Shown here in pieces: positions 1-7,242 of a DNA stretch of 64,000 nt. A model generated the notes under the pieces. The model saw nothing but the letters and a program-made list of their open reading frames with translations. It had not been told where the DNA came from and ran no database searches. The first letter of the stretch is position 1; the number at the start of each line of letters is the position of its first letter. This stretch comes from an uncultured Muribaculum sp. GTDB taxonomy: Bacteria; Bacteroidota; Bacteroidia; Bacteroidales; Muribaculaceae. The position numbers and the translations under genes are program-made. Location: contig CAJUMZ010000013.1 in NCBI GenBank assembly GCA_910587665.1, positions 10,439 through 74,438 on the forward strand, given 5' to 3'.

Positions 1-365
1 CAGTACCCAATCGCGCCATTTCTTTTGAAAAAATGATTGCCACGCCTCTTGAAATCATCATCTTTAAAGGAATCTGCGATTTTGTCAAATATAACCGCCC
101 GTTTGCCTTGCAGATCTATTTTGGGTAAAGAGGGCTTATCAAATCGCCACAACAATGCTATGCCAAACAAGATTATCGAGCCAAATACCGGAGTGTGCCA
201 AGAGATTGTTTGTTCTATTGGATCGCGAAATCGAGATGTAATTAACCCGGTTGAGTTGAAGTCACCCACAAGCATAATCAGACCTATACACAGCAGTATC
301 GCCGAGCATATCAAGAGAATTGCAAATCCTCTTCGATGAAACCTATTGCTTGCGTCTTTTTTCAT
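1..365 (-). CDS. Unrecognised membrane protein, 3' end cut off by the window edge
   Basis: Read from an ATG at 365, this frame stays open for about 121 codons to the window edge, so the C-terminus is missing. The visible part has a basic start (MKKDASNRFHRR), a first hydrophobic segment around residues 14-33, a short loop, a second hydrophobic segment around residues 60-75, then a charged tail rich in K, D and R. Its ATG overlaps the stop of the upstream lipoprotein gene as ATGA, so it is probably the last or a later gene of the same operon. I do not recognise the family. The plus-strand frame over the same bases is a shadow. Confidence 0.6.
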   Translation of the reverse strand, partial: MKKDASNRFHRRGFAILLICSAILLCIGLIMLVGDFNSTGLITSRFRDPIEQTISWHTPVFGSIILFGIALLWRFDKPSLPKIDLQGKRAVIFDKIADSFKDDDFKRRGNHFFKRNGAIGY

Positions 366-934
366 TTCGATGGATTAAACAATAGCCGGTTATTATTTGC
401 AAAATCATCATACAGGCTATCTACATTATTGAGTTGTGGCTGGGTGATGCCTCGTTTGTTGAGGGCTGTCAACCATTCCTCTCTCGTTTCATGCCATTCA
501 ACAGAGTCAGTAGGCACATCAATTATTACAAAGCGTCGCATTTCCCAACCATCATATTTATGACTTGGCATCAAATCTAATGGAGTGAGTTGTTCTGTAT
601 AATAAAGATAGATTATAGAATCCTGCAATCCAACGCTCTCTACTGAATGCCGGACCGTAGCGAGTGTAAATCCGCCGAACTCATCTGTGTTATCACGACG
701 GAGACAGTCCCACACTTTCCCATCATCACCCCAAAGTGTAGAACACAATTCATACGGTGCAATCAATGGCACACGGTAATAATCCCATGCACCAGGGTCA
801 GAATAAAAGTCAGTGCGAAAGGTACTATTAATTTCCTCTTTAATACGCTCCTTGACAGTTTCGTATTTAGACTTTATTCTTGAACAACCGCACATCAGTA
901 CAATAGCAATGCAAAGCAGCAATGTTATTCTCAT
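362..934 (-). CDS. Unrecognised lipoprotein
   Basis: This 190-residue protein starts with a lipoprotein signal: MRI, a hydrophobic core and a lipobox-like LMCGCS with Cys near residue 16. The rest is soluble, with many charged and aromatic residues and no recognised domain. A longer start at 955 is open. I prefer 934 because it is preceded by an AGGAGG-type Shine-Dalgarno sequence at about six bases and forms an ATGA overlap with the upstream stop. It ends by overlapping the next gene in the same way. It is probably an envelope component made with the membrane proteins around it; the function is unknown. Confidence 0.65.
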   Translation of the reverse strand: MRITLLLCIAIVLMCGCSRIKSKYETVKERIKEEINSTFRTDFYSDPGAWDYYRVPLIAPYELCSTLWGDDGKVWDCLRRDNTDEFGGFTLATVRHSVESVGLQDSIIYLYYTEQLTPLDLMPSHKYDGWEMRRFVIIDVPTDSVEWHETREEWLTALNKRGITQPQLNNVDSLYDDFANNNRLLFNPSK

Positions 935-1170
935 CGCTTGCCTCCTTTCCGCCATAACTTGATAAAAAGTATTATTCCAGCAATATAAGTAACAATAAAA
1001 AGGATTTCCAAAGCTATGAAATAGTCACTGACTTGCCATAATGGGCGATTATCCTCGCCTATAAGATCATTAGAAATATAGACATACTCAATTTCCCGGA
1101 ATATGATGAAATTCAATACTCCGATTATCGTGCCGACAATCACACCCGATATTTTCTGATACTTCTTCAT
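931..1170 (-). CDS. Small two-helix membrane protein
   Basis: This 79-residue protein has a short basic N-terminus (MKKYQK), a hydrophobic helix around residues 8-25, a polar loop of about 25 residues and a second helix around residues 51-72, ending in a basic tail (KLWRKGGKR). Positive charge at both ends suggests both termini are cytoplasmic with the loop outside. It overlaps the genes on either side by ATGA, so translation of the set is coupled. I do not recognise it. Confidence 0.6.
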   Translation of the reverse strand: MKKYQKISGVIVGTIIGVLNFIIFREIEYVYISNDLIGEDNRPLWQVSDYFIALEILFIVTYIAGIILFIKLWRKGGKR

Positions 1171-1850
1171 TTGATATTCCGGAAATGATAGTTAAACTTT
1201 AGTTTGTCATGCTCGAGAAGCGACTCTCCCAGTAAAACCCTATCGTAAGAAAGAATAGAGTCTGCACCGGGATAGTTACGATAGCTGACATACACATCCT
1301 TTGAAACTATGCTGTCAATAGAGGGCGTTGCGTCCTCAGAGCTGATAGAAATACTCTCTATCAGCACGGCATCGTTGTCATAAATTCTCAAGTCGGCGTA
1401 TTCGCCCCAGGCACCCTGATCGATAACGACCAATTTTGCCTGACCGCCATCGAAGTTTATAGACACAACCTGTCGTAAAGCATCATGGCTTTGATGATAA
1501 CCACCAAATAGAACCGCAGAAAATACGAATATACCAATCTGGATAAAGGGCAAAAACATCTTTAAATGATACAGAATATCGTTATCGCTTACAGGCGTAG
1601 TCTTTCGTTTCCCTTTCTGATAATAACCCGCGTCTTTAGGAAAATTGTACTTTATGATAAGACCAACATCCGGCACCGGTTTTAGTAGCTTTGCTACCCA
1701 TACCGACCCGATAATCGCAGCCGCAGCAAAAACGGCAAACAGCACCCAATTCAAGCCGGATACAAGCATTATACCCGCACCCAACGCCCCTACACATGAC
1801 ATTATCAATGCAAAACAAAATGACAACAATTTACGACCTTTCAGTTTCAT
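1167..1850 (-). CDS. Unrecognised membrane protein with C-terminal soluble domain
   Basis: This 227-residue protein has three likely membrane helices, around residues 8-30, 34-54 and 94-116. After these comes a soluble region of about 110 residues with alternating beta-like stretches, probably extracytoplasmic. The start ATG at 1850 overlaps the TGA of the truncated activase frame (ATGA) and follows an AAAGGAGAT Shine-Dalgarno sequence that lies inside that frame. It is the first full-length gene of a four-gene coupled set reading to the left edge. No family recognised. Confidence 0.65.
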   Translation of the reverse strand: MKLKGRKLLSFCFALIMSCVGALGAGIMLVSGLNWVLFAVFAAAAIIGSVWVAKLLKPVPDVGLIIKYNFPKDAGYYQKGKRKTTPVSDNDILYHLKMFLPFIQIGIFVFSAVLFGGYHQSHDALRQVVSINFDGGQAKLVVIDQGAWGEYADLRIYDNDAVLIESISISSEDATPSIDSIVSKDVYVSYRNYPGADSILSYDRVLLGESLLEHDKLKFNYHFRNIK

Positions 1851-2014
1851 GCTTTATCTCCTTTCCAAAAGATTGATATGCTGTTGCTGAAAGTAGCGGG
1901 ATTGAGGCAATAGTGGCAATGGAAAGTGCATCCGTAGAAAGCCACAAATACTCCGTCGCCGTCAGAAAGGCGATGACGCGCGATGCCGATGATTCTTGCG
2001 AGGTTCTTTTCCAT
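1847..2014 (-). pseudogene. Truncated copy of the radical SAM activase (55 codons)
   Basis: This short open frame matches the first 42 residues of the full activase encoded at 4905-5528: 29 of its first 39 residues are identical when aligned by eye. It keeps the CX3CX2C iron-sulfur motif (CTFHCHYC) followed by LNP. Homology then stops and the frame runs on for 16 unrelated residues to a TGA that overlaps the ATG of the next gene. All of the barrel that would bind SAM and substrate is missing. It is most simply a deletion remnant of a duplicated activase gene. The intact frame, kept cluster motif and translational coupling mean a small expressed leader or Fe-S peptide cannot be excluded. Confidence 0.75.
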
Positions 2015-2077
2015 TGTGCTTATATTTATACTGCCTTTTTTGCTATCCCATAGGTTGCTAAAGGATAGTCTTCATTG

Positions 2078-2085
2078 CAAAGTTA
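2078..2085 (-). promoter_or_regulatory. Possible -7 element for the left-edge operon
   Basis: On the minus strand TAACTTTG fits the Bacteroidetes -7 consensus TAnnTTTG, about 64 bases before the truncated activase start at 2014. No convincing -33 TTG lies 19-20 bases upstream, so the call rests on one element and position. Nothing else was seen in the 184-bp gap between 2014 and 2199, and no clear terminator for the upstream operon. Confidence 0.35.
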
Positions 2086-2198
2086 ATAGGAATAATCGGC
2101 TTTAGATGGGACATTTGTCACTTTGTGCTATCGAAAAGTTCAACGCCATATTTCTTTTTCAAGTGGAATACGGATTTCAATGACATATGATCGCATAG

Positions 2199-3149
2199 CT
2201 ATTCCTTTTTGTGCCTGAACTTGATAGTCTTCTTGGCATTGCGTTTGGGGTACTTGACATTGATTATCACAGGGTCGTCGTAGCCCTCGGCCTCGATGCG
2301 GAGGGTCGCTTTTTTAAGCGGATTACCTTCCTCGTCTTTCAACCCATAATCATAATCCCAATAAATACGGCATGGGTGCTTGTCGTCAAAATATTCGGGA
2401 GATAAGTGCTCGCAATCTTCTTCGCCATCATCATCTATCCAAATCCTCGCAACGTCCAATTTATCTCTATCCATTAAATTGCCATATTCATCAAACACAT
2501 TTAGGTCGAGATAATGATTTTCTTCTCTTTGCACAGAAATGACACCTCCAAGAACAAGTACGTCGCCTGTTAATACCGACTCATCTGCTTCAAGCACTAC
2601 ATCCAAATTTTCAGACCATCGCATGATTGGTATTTTCTGAGTATGAAACCCTGGAAACGACACTTCCAATGTATCGCCGGGTGCAACTTCTATTTCAAAA
2701 TCGCCTTCAATACCGGTAGCACAACCCTTATTGTTTCGTAAGTTTATTATCGTTGCGCCTATTATTGGTTCACGTTGTTTTACGCTATTGTTATCTACCA
2801 TTTCCGATACAGCTCCTTTTACCATAAATGTATCAGTTACGGCATGGACGGCAATATCTCCCATCGGGAGCGACAAGTCCGGATCCGGAATCTGCGCGGA
2901 AACGCCGTTTGGCATCAGTAATGCTAAAGCACCTGCTGAGATTCCGGCAAGCGCAATGGTTTTACCCATGTGCTGGCGTGAGCGAAGCTGCTGCTCCAAA
3001 TAGCGGACTTCGGCCTCACATTTAGGGCACGTGCCGAGGCAGTCACCTTTATAGCGACACTCCGACGTTACAAACTCGATGCCGTTCGCCTCGGCTATCT
3101 GCCGGCGGATCTCTTTCAGTATCTTGCAGGTTTGCTTTCCTCGTGCCAT
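2199..3149 (-). CDS. Cys-module membrane protein with carboxypeptidase-regulatory-like domain
   Basis: This 316-residue protein has four parts. Residues 1-60 are a basic, Cys-rich module with C31-X5-C37-X3-C41-X2-C44 plus C8. Residues about 63-82 are hydrophobic, a likely membrane anchor, followed by VSAQ. Residues about 110-190 resemble a carboxypeptidase-regulatory-like beta-sandwich (EPIIGATI, GDFEIEV, GDTLEVSFPGF), a fold common in Bacteroidetes envelope proteins. The C-terminal 115 residues are acidic and unrecognised. The N-module is nearly identical to that of the gene just upstream. I chose ATG 3149, two bases after the upstream stop (TGACTATGGCA), over a TTG at 3155. The predicted layout is a cytoplasmic Cys module, one membrane pass and a periplasmic domain. 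The function is unknown. Confidence 0.75.
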   Translation of the reverse strand: MARGKQTCKILKEIRRQIAEANGIEFVTSECRYKGDCLGTCPKCEAEVRYLEQQLRSRQHMGKTIALAGISAGALALLMPNGVSAQIPDPDLSLPMGDIAVHAVTDTFMVKGAVSEMVDNNSVKQREPIIGATIINLRNNKGCATGIEGDFEIEVAPGDTLEVSFPGFHTQKIPIMRWSENLDVVLEADESVLTGDVLVLGGVISVQREENHYLDLNVFDEYGNLMDRDKLDVARIWIDDDGEEDCEHLSPEYFDDKHPCRIYWDYDYGLKDEEGNPLKKATLRIEAEGYDDPVIINVKYPKRNAKKTIKFRHKKE

Positions 3150-3151
3150 AG

Positions 3152-4078
3152 TCAATCACAATAATCTATGTAATCTGAATATTTAAAAGATATAGGAAGT
3201 GTAAACCAAGCATTTACTTTCTTGCCTAAGTGTTGCGCCGGAATAAAATCTGGGAAAAGTCCGACCACTCTCAATGCTTCCCGATCAAGAGCGGAATCAC
3301 GACCTTTAACAATTTCCGGAGCACAGACATGACCTAATGTATCAATATAGAACTTCACAACAACTCTGCCTTGAAAATCATTAATCATCTCTTCCGGATA
3401 TTTGAGATTGTCGCAAATGAATTTCATCATTGCGGTTTGACCGCCCGGAAATTCTGGCAACTGTTCTACAGCAAAATATATTTTGTTTTCATCAGGCATT
3501 GTCGGACATTCATCGGGCATCTCACCTTGCGTTACCACCAGATTCGGATCATTGACAACCGCACACTCTTTAATTCCGTCCACTTTTTTGGAACTATTGG
3601 AGTCGCTTTCATTACCTGGGAATACAGGTCTTTCGTCAACTAAAGGATATGACTCTTCTGAAACTTCTCCTACGACCGGAAATGCAGACACGTCTATTTC
3701 GCCCTTTTTGATGACAGCAGTATCTTCAATGACCGGCAGTTCTCCTTCGTCTATTGTATCCGCCATTTCAATTTGCTCAACCGTAGCCTCAGGTTCGCCT
3801 TGCAGAGTCACATTTGATTGATTGGATGACGTTCCACCACACCCTGAAAACGCAATCATTCCCGCCGAAATTCCGGCGAGGGCTACGGCTTTACCGGCGA
3901 GAGTGCGGGCGCGGAGCTGCTGCTCCAAATAGCGCACTTCGGCTTCGCACTTGGGACATGTGCCGAGGCAGTCGCCACGGTAGCGGCATTCCGACGTGGC
4001 AAACTCGATGTCGTTCGCCTCAGCTATCTGCCGGCGGATCTCTTTCAATATTTTGCAGGTTTGCTTTCCTCGTGCCAT
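3152..4078 (-). CDS. Cys-module membrane protein with TonB C-terminal domain
   Basis: This 308-residue protein begins with the same Cys module as its downstream neighbour (C8, C31, C37, C41, C44; the CLGTCPKC core is identical). A hydrophobic segment follows around residues 62-78, ending in a lipobox-like SGCGG. Residues 80-190 are an acidic, low-complexity linker. Residues about 198-300 match a TonB C-terminal domain (LPEFPGG, LKYPEEM, GRVVVKFYID, LDREALRVV), as in Bacteroidetes 'energy transducer TonB' proteins. Such domains usually contact outer-membrane partners or act as envelope-spanning modules. No TonB-dependent receptor, ExbB or ExbD is encoded nearby, so power transduction by this protein is doubtful. 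It sits 11 bases after the KilA-N gene in one operon. Confidence 0.8.
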   Translation of the reverse strand: MARGKQTCKILKEIRRQIAEANDIEFATSECRYRGDCLGTCPKCEAEVRYLEQQLRARTLAGKAVALAGISAGMIAFSGCGGTSSNQSNVTLQGEPEATVEQIEMADTIDEGELPVIEDTAVIKKGEIDVSAFPVVGEVSEESYPLVDERPVFPGNESDSNSSKKVDGIKECAVVNDPNLVVTQGEMPDECPTMPDENKIYFAVEQLPEFPGGQTAMMKFICDNLKYPEEMINDFQGRVVVKFYIDTLGHVCAPEIVKGRDSALDREALRVVGLFPDFIPAQHLGKKVNAWFTLPISFKYSDYIDYCD

Positions 4079-4089
4079 AATCAGTAATT

Positions 4090-4902
4090 TTACTTTAAAA
4101 GATCTCGATTATTCCAATTTTCCAATACCTTCATTTGGTGAATGGCTATCCGGTTAAGTTTCATAAGCCTTTCTGATTGAGCAAGCCCTTGCTCAATAAA
4201 CACAGCATTAAGGTTTTCCATATTGGACAGGCATATCAATTCATTTATCGTAGCATAATCCCTAATATTACCTTTAAGTCCCGGATTATTCTCACGCCAT
4301 TGTCTTGCAGTCAATCCAAACATAGCCACATTGAGTACATCAGCTTCATCGGCATAAACTCTTGACATCTGTTCTTTAGTTATTTCAGCTGGCAGCAAAT
4401 GTGTCTTAATCGCATCAGTATGAATATGGTAGTTAAGCTTCGCAAGCTCACGTTTAGCTGACCATCCAAGTAACTTTTGCTCATCCGCCTTAAGACGCTG
4501 AAATTCTTCAATAAGATATAACTTAAACGGCACACTTATTGCCGAGCCAAATTCAAACGCTATATCTTTATGGGCATAAGTCCCTCCATATCTGCCCTTC
4601 TTTACCACAATGCCTATGGCATTGGTTTTGCTGATCCATTCCGACGCACTTAACACAAAAGAAGGCAAACCGGCATTCATTTTAAAGTGGTCAAATTCGA
4701 CCACTTTAAATGCGGGGTTATGAATCATTTCCCAAGTTCCTAAAAATTCAATTGTATAACGATTCCTTAACCAATTCTTTATAATGTCTGCTGACCGGTT
4801 GTCTCCCTCTTTGGCTGTTGCCATATCAGTAAGAGAAATGTAATCTTGTTGATCAAAAGAAATTACTGTTACACATGTATTCTGAACGATAATCTTTGCC
4901 AT
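4090..4902 (-). CDS. KilA-N domain protein
   Basis: This 270-residue protein has features of the KilA-N family in its first 110 or so residues: an ISLTDMA start to the domain, an IIKNWLRNR helix, a WI-K-A-GI stretch and the GRYGGTYAHKDIA signature, followed by an FEFGSAIS helix. KilA-N is a DNA-binding domain first known from phage and large DNA viruses and common in Bacteroidetes genomes. The C-terminal part is helical and mentions no second known domain. It starts two bases after the activase stop and ends 11 bases before the TonB-like gene, so it appears to be a member of the operon. A regulatory role or a mobile-element origin are both possible. Confidence 0.8.
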   Translation of the reverse strand: MAKIIVQNTCVTVISFDQQDYISLTDMATAKEGDNRSADIIKNWLRNRYTIEFLGTWEMIHNPAFKVVEFDHFKMNAGLPSFVLSASEWISKTNAIGIVVKKGRYGGTYAHKDIAFEFGSAISVPFKLYLIEEFQRLKADEQKLLGWSAKRELAKLNYHIHTDAIKTHLLPAEITKEQMSRVYADEADVLNVAMFGLTARQWRENNPGLKGNIRDYATINELICLSNMENLNAVFIEQGLAQSERLMKLNRIAIHQMKVLENWNNRDLLK

Positions 4903-4904
4903 AG

Positions 4905-5528
4905 TCAGTGTTTGCGGATTTGGTAGGTAAATAAATCGAATCGGGTAAAGCCGAGTTTTTCAAGCGTGGCTTGGCTTGCGTCGCGGTCGGCATCAGTGTT
5001 GAACTCCGGTATCAGCGGTATGCGGACAATGCAGTCATTCTGCCGCCCGCTATCAGCTATCAGCCGGAGATTCGAAAGGACTTGGGAATTGTCTTGCCCG
5101 GTATAGTTGCTGTAAATCCCAGGATTCAAGTCCTTGATGTCGATGATAAGTGTATTTACCACAGGGAGCAAGGACTCGATGTTGTTTGCCGGAACATTGA
5201 GCGATGTTTCAAGATTTATCTGCCAGCCGTCACCGCACAGTTCGCGGAAGCGTCGGATAAAACCGGGACGCAAGCACGGCTCCCCGCCGCCGAATGTCAC
5301 GCCGCCCCCGGTAGCAAGGAAATACAGCTCATCTATACGGACTTCATCAAACAGCGATTCAGCGGTATAATCACGAAACCGCGCGCCATCGCCAAGCGAC
5401 TGGGGATTGAGACAATACCGGCAACGGAGCAGGCATCCGTGAAAAGCCACAAGCGTCGTCACTCCGTCGCCGTCGGATGCCAGACGGTGACGCGCAACTC
5501 CTATTATCTTAGCCTGCTCTTTTTCCAT
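4905..5528 (-). CDS. Radical SAM activase, PflA/NrdG-like, single domain
   Basis: This 207-residue protein has the radical SAM cluster motif CX3CX2C (CLLRCRYCLNP, close to the PflA CLMRCLYCHN), then GGGVTFGGGEP, the SAM-contacting glycine motif of glycyl-radical activases, and later IIDIKD and VRIPLIPEFN typical of the family. It lacks the extra ferredoxin-like insertion of many activases. The start at 5528 (MEKEQAK) is chosen over 5582 because homology with the truncated copy at 1847-2014 begins exactly there. Known relatives make a glycyl radical on a partner enzyme, but no such partner is visible here. It leads an operon with a KilA-N protein and two Cys-module membrane proteins, which are candidate partners. 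Confidence 0.85.
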   Translation of the reverse strand: MEKEQAKIIGVARHRLASDGDGVTTLVAFHGCLLRCRYCLNPQSLGDGARFRDYTAESLFDEVRIDELYFLATGGGVTFGGGEPCLRPGFIRRFRELCGDGWQINLETSLNVPANNIESLLPVVNTLIIDIKDLNPGIYSNYTGQDNSQVLSNLRLIADSGRQNDCIVRIPLIPEFNTDADRDASQATLEKLGFTRFDLFTYQIRKH

Positions 5529-5569
5529 AAGCGGTGACACATTAAGCCACTTATCAAAAGTGATAATTA

Positions 5570-5577
5570 CAAAGATA
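5570..5577 (-). promoter_or_regulatory. Possible -7 element for the activase operon
   Basis: TATCTTTG on the minus strand fits TAnnTTTG and lies about 42 bases before the activase ATG at 5528. A -33 TTG at the proper spacing was not found (the nearest is 12 bases away). It is back-to-back with the cobU promoter. Confidence 0.35.
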
Positions 5578-5649
5578 TACATTTAAAATCAATATCCTAC
5601 GATTTTCAATAAATTATTACATGACATGTCAATATCGGAGAAATATCCG

Positions 5650-5657
5650 TATCTTTG
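5650..5657 (+). promoter_or_regulatory. Probable -7 element for the cob operon
   Basis: TATCTTTG lies 25 bases before the cobU ATG at 5682 and fits the Bacteroidetes -7 consensus. The predicted leader is only about 20 bases, which leaves no room for a cobalamin riboswitch in front of this operon. Confidence 0.4.
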
Positions 5658-5681
5658 CATTGTATTTCTTGTATGTAAAAA

Positions 5682-6197
5682 ATGTGTGCGAAAAGAGTAA
5701 TAATGGTCACCGGAGGTCAGAGATCGGGGAAAAGCGAATTTGCTGAACGTACTGCGCTTAAACTTTCCGACCGACCGGTGTACGTAGCCACAGCCGAGCC
5801 TCGCGATGAAGAGTTCCGCCACCGTGTAATGCTTCATCAGCAACGCCGCGGCAATGAATGGACCAACATAGAGGAAACCATATGTATCGCTGACCATGAC
5901 CTGCCGTCCCGCACCGTACTTGTCGACTGTGTGACAATGTGGTTGACAAATATATTTTTTCATTGCAATGAAGATGCCGACCACTCCATTGCCATGTTCA
6001 GACATGAGTTTGACCGTCTCATGGCAATGGATACAACATTTGTATTTGTCACCAACGAGATCGGTCTTGGCGGCACAAGCGAAAACCCGATGCAACGGCA
6101 ATTTACCGATCTGCTCGGACTCGCCAACCGATATGTCGCCGAGCATGCCGACGACGTATATCTCCTAATCTCCGGAATCGATTTAAAAATTAAATAG
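5682..6197 (+). CDS. cobU: Adenosylcobinamide kinase / cobinamide-phosphate guanylyltransferase
   Basis: CobU phosphorylates adenosylcobinamide and then transfers GMP to give adenosylcobinamide-GDP, in the cytoplasm. The P-loop GGQRSGKS lies at residues 11-18. Other family marks are the YVATAEPRDEEF block, RR after HQQ, an LVDCVTMWLTN segment and VTNEIGLG. At 171 residues it is of normal length. It opens a tight operon: cobT follows four bases later. With cobT, cobS and cobC it forms the nucleotide-loop assembly branch of B12 synthesis or salvage; no corrin-ring genes are in the window. Confidence 0.95.
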   Translation: MCAKRVIMVTGGQRSGKSEFAERTALKLSDRPVYVATAEPRDEEFRHRVMLHQQRRGNEWTNIEETICIADHDLPSRTVLVDCVTMWLTNIFFHCNEDADHSIAMFRHEFDRLMAMDTTFVFVTNEIGLGGTSENPMQRQFTDLLGLANRYVAEHADDVYLLISGIDLKIK

Positions 6198-6201
6198 AGC
6201 A

Positions 6202-7242
6202 ATGCGATCATTCAGTATATCAACTCCCGACAGTTCCATTCTCAGGCAACTCGTCGACAAGATAGACAACCTCACAAAACCCAAAGGCTCACTCGGGCGT
6301 CTCGAAGAGCTCGCCCTTCAGGCAGGAATGATACAACAGACCCTCTCGCCCGAGTTGCGCAACCCTTGCAACATACTTTTCGCCGCCGACCACGGAATTA
6401 TCGAGGAAGGGGTCAGTGTGTCGCCCAAAGAAGTGACATGGCAACAGTTGGGGCATTTTGCCAAAGGCGGTGCCGGCATCAACTTCCTCTGCGAACAACA
6501 TGGATTCCGCCTCGTGCTTGTCGATGCAGGCGTGGATTACGACATCCCTGTCGGTCACGGCATCATCGACAGAAAGATACGACGCTCTACGCGCAATTTC
6601 CTGCATGGGCCGGCAATGACGGCAGAAGAGCTGGATCGCTGCATCGACGCAGGTGCCGAAATTGTCGACATGGTGCATTCCGACGGATGCAACGTGGTAA
6701 GTTTCGGCGAGATGGGAAGCGGCAACACTTCCCCGTCATCAATGTGGATGCACCTCCTGACCGGCATACCGCTTGACCGCTGCATAGGCGCAGGCGCAGG
6801 ACTTGACAACAAAGGAGTGTCGCACAAGCTTGACGTATTGTCACGCGCGCTCGCCAATTATACCGGAGGCAACACGGTCGAAGAGAAACTTGCCTGGTTT
6901 GGCGGATATGAGCTTGCAATGGCTACGGGAGGCATGCTCCGCGCGGCAGAGCTTGGCATGATAATACTTGTCGACGGATTTATCATGAGCAACTGTATGC
7001 TTGCAGCATCAAAGCTCTATCCGGCAGTGATGGACTATGCCGTGTTCGGTCACTGCGGCGACGAATCTGGTCACCGCCTGCTGCTTGAGGCGATGGGCGC
7101 GCGACCGCTGCTCCATCTCGACCTGCGGCTCGGAGAGGGTTCGGGAGCGGTATGCGCCTACCCTATCCTGCAATCGGCTGTAAGGATGATCAACCGCATG
7201 GACTCTTTCGCCGATGTCAATGTCACCAAGTATTTTGACTGA
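6202..7242 (+). CDS. cobT: Nicotinate-nucleotide-dimethylbenzimidazole phosphoribosyltransferase
   Basis: CobT makes alpha-ribazole-5'-phosphate from nicotinate mononucleotide and a lower-ligand base. The 346-residue protein is full length. Visible family marks are LTKPKGSLGRLEELA, the FAADHGI block, SFGEMGSGNT, GAGAGLDNKGV and the C-terminal DLRLGEGSGAV with its conserved glutamate. Its TGA shares one base with the ATG of cobS. Sequence alone does not show which base is preferred as lower ligand. Confidence 0.96.
   Translation: MRSFSISTPDSSILRQLVDKIDNLTKPKGSLGRLEELALQAGMIQQTLSPELRNPCNILFAADHGIIEEGVSVSPKEVTWQQLGHFAKGGAGINFLCEQHGFRLVLVDAGVDYDIPVGHGIIDRKIRRSTRNFLHGPAMTAEELDRCIDAGAEIVDMVHSDGCNVVSFGEMGSGNTSPSSMWMHLLTGIPLDRCIGAGAGLDNKGVSHKLDVLSRALANYTGGNTVEEKLAWFGGYELAMATGGMLRAAELGMIILVDGFIMSNCMLAASKLYPAVMDYAVFGHCGDESGHRLLLEAMGARPLLHLDLRLGEGSGAVCAYPILQSAVRMINRMDSFADVNVTKYFD

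Noticed and set aside
37..563. Plus-strand frames near the left edge
   Set aside because: They are antisense to the minus-strand membrane protein and lipoprotein genes, which have signals, Shine-Dalgarno support and coupled starts.
3840..3900. Lipoprotein signal in the TonB-domain protein (SGCGG around residue 77)
   Set aside because: The hydrophobic segment is preceded by a 60-residue polar Cys-rich module, too long for a normal signal n-region; a membrane anchor is likelier. The downstream paralogue lacks this Cys.
4905..5528. Activase as the anaerobic ribonucleotide reductase activator NrdG
   Set aside because: No nrdD is adjacent and the GGGVT...GGEP and CLLRCRYCLNP patterns are closer to PflA-type activases; the name was left general because substrate cannot be told.
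5529..5681. Cobalamin riboswitch in front of cobU
   Set aside because: The gap is only 153 bases, is shared by two divergent promoters, and no B12-box-like sequence was seen; the -7 element leaves a 20-base leader.
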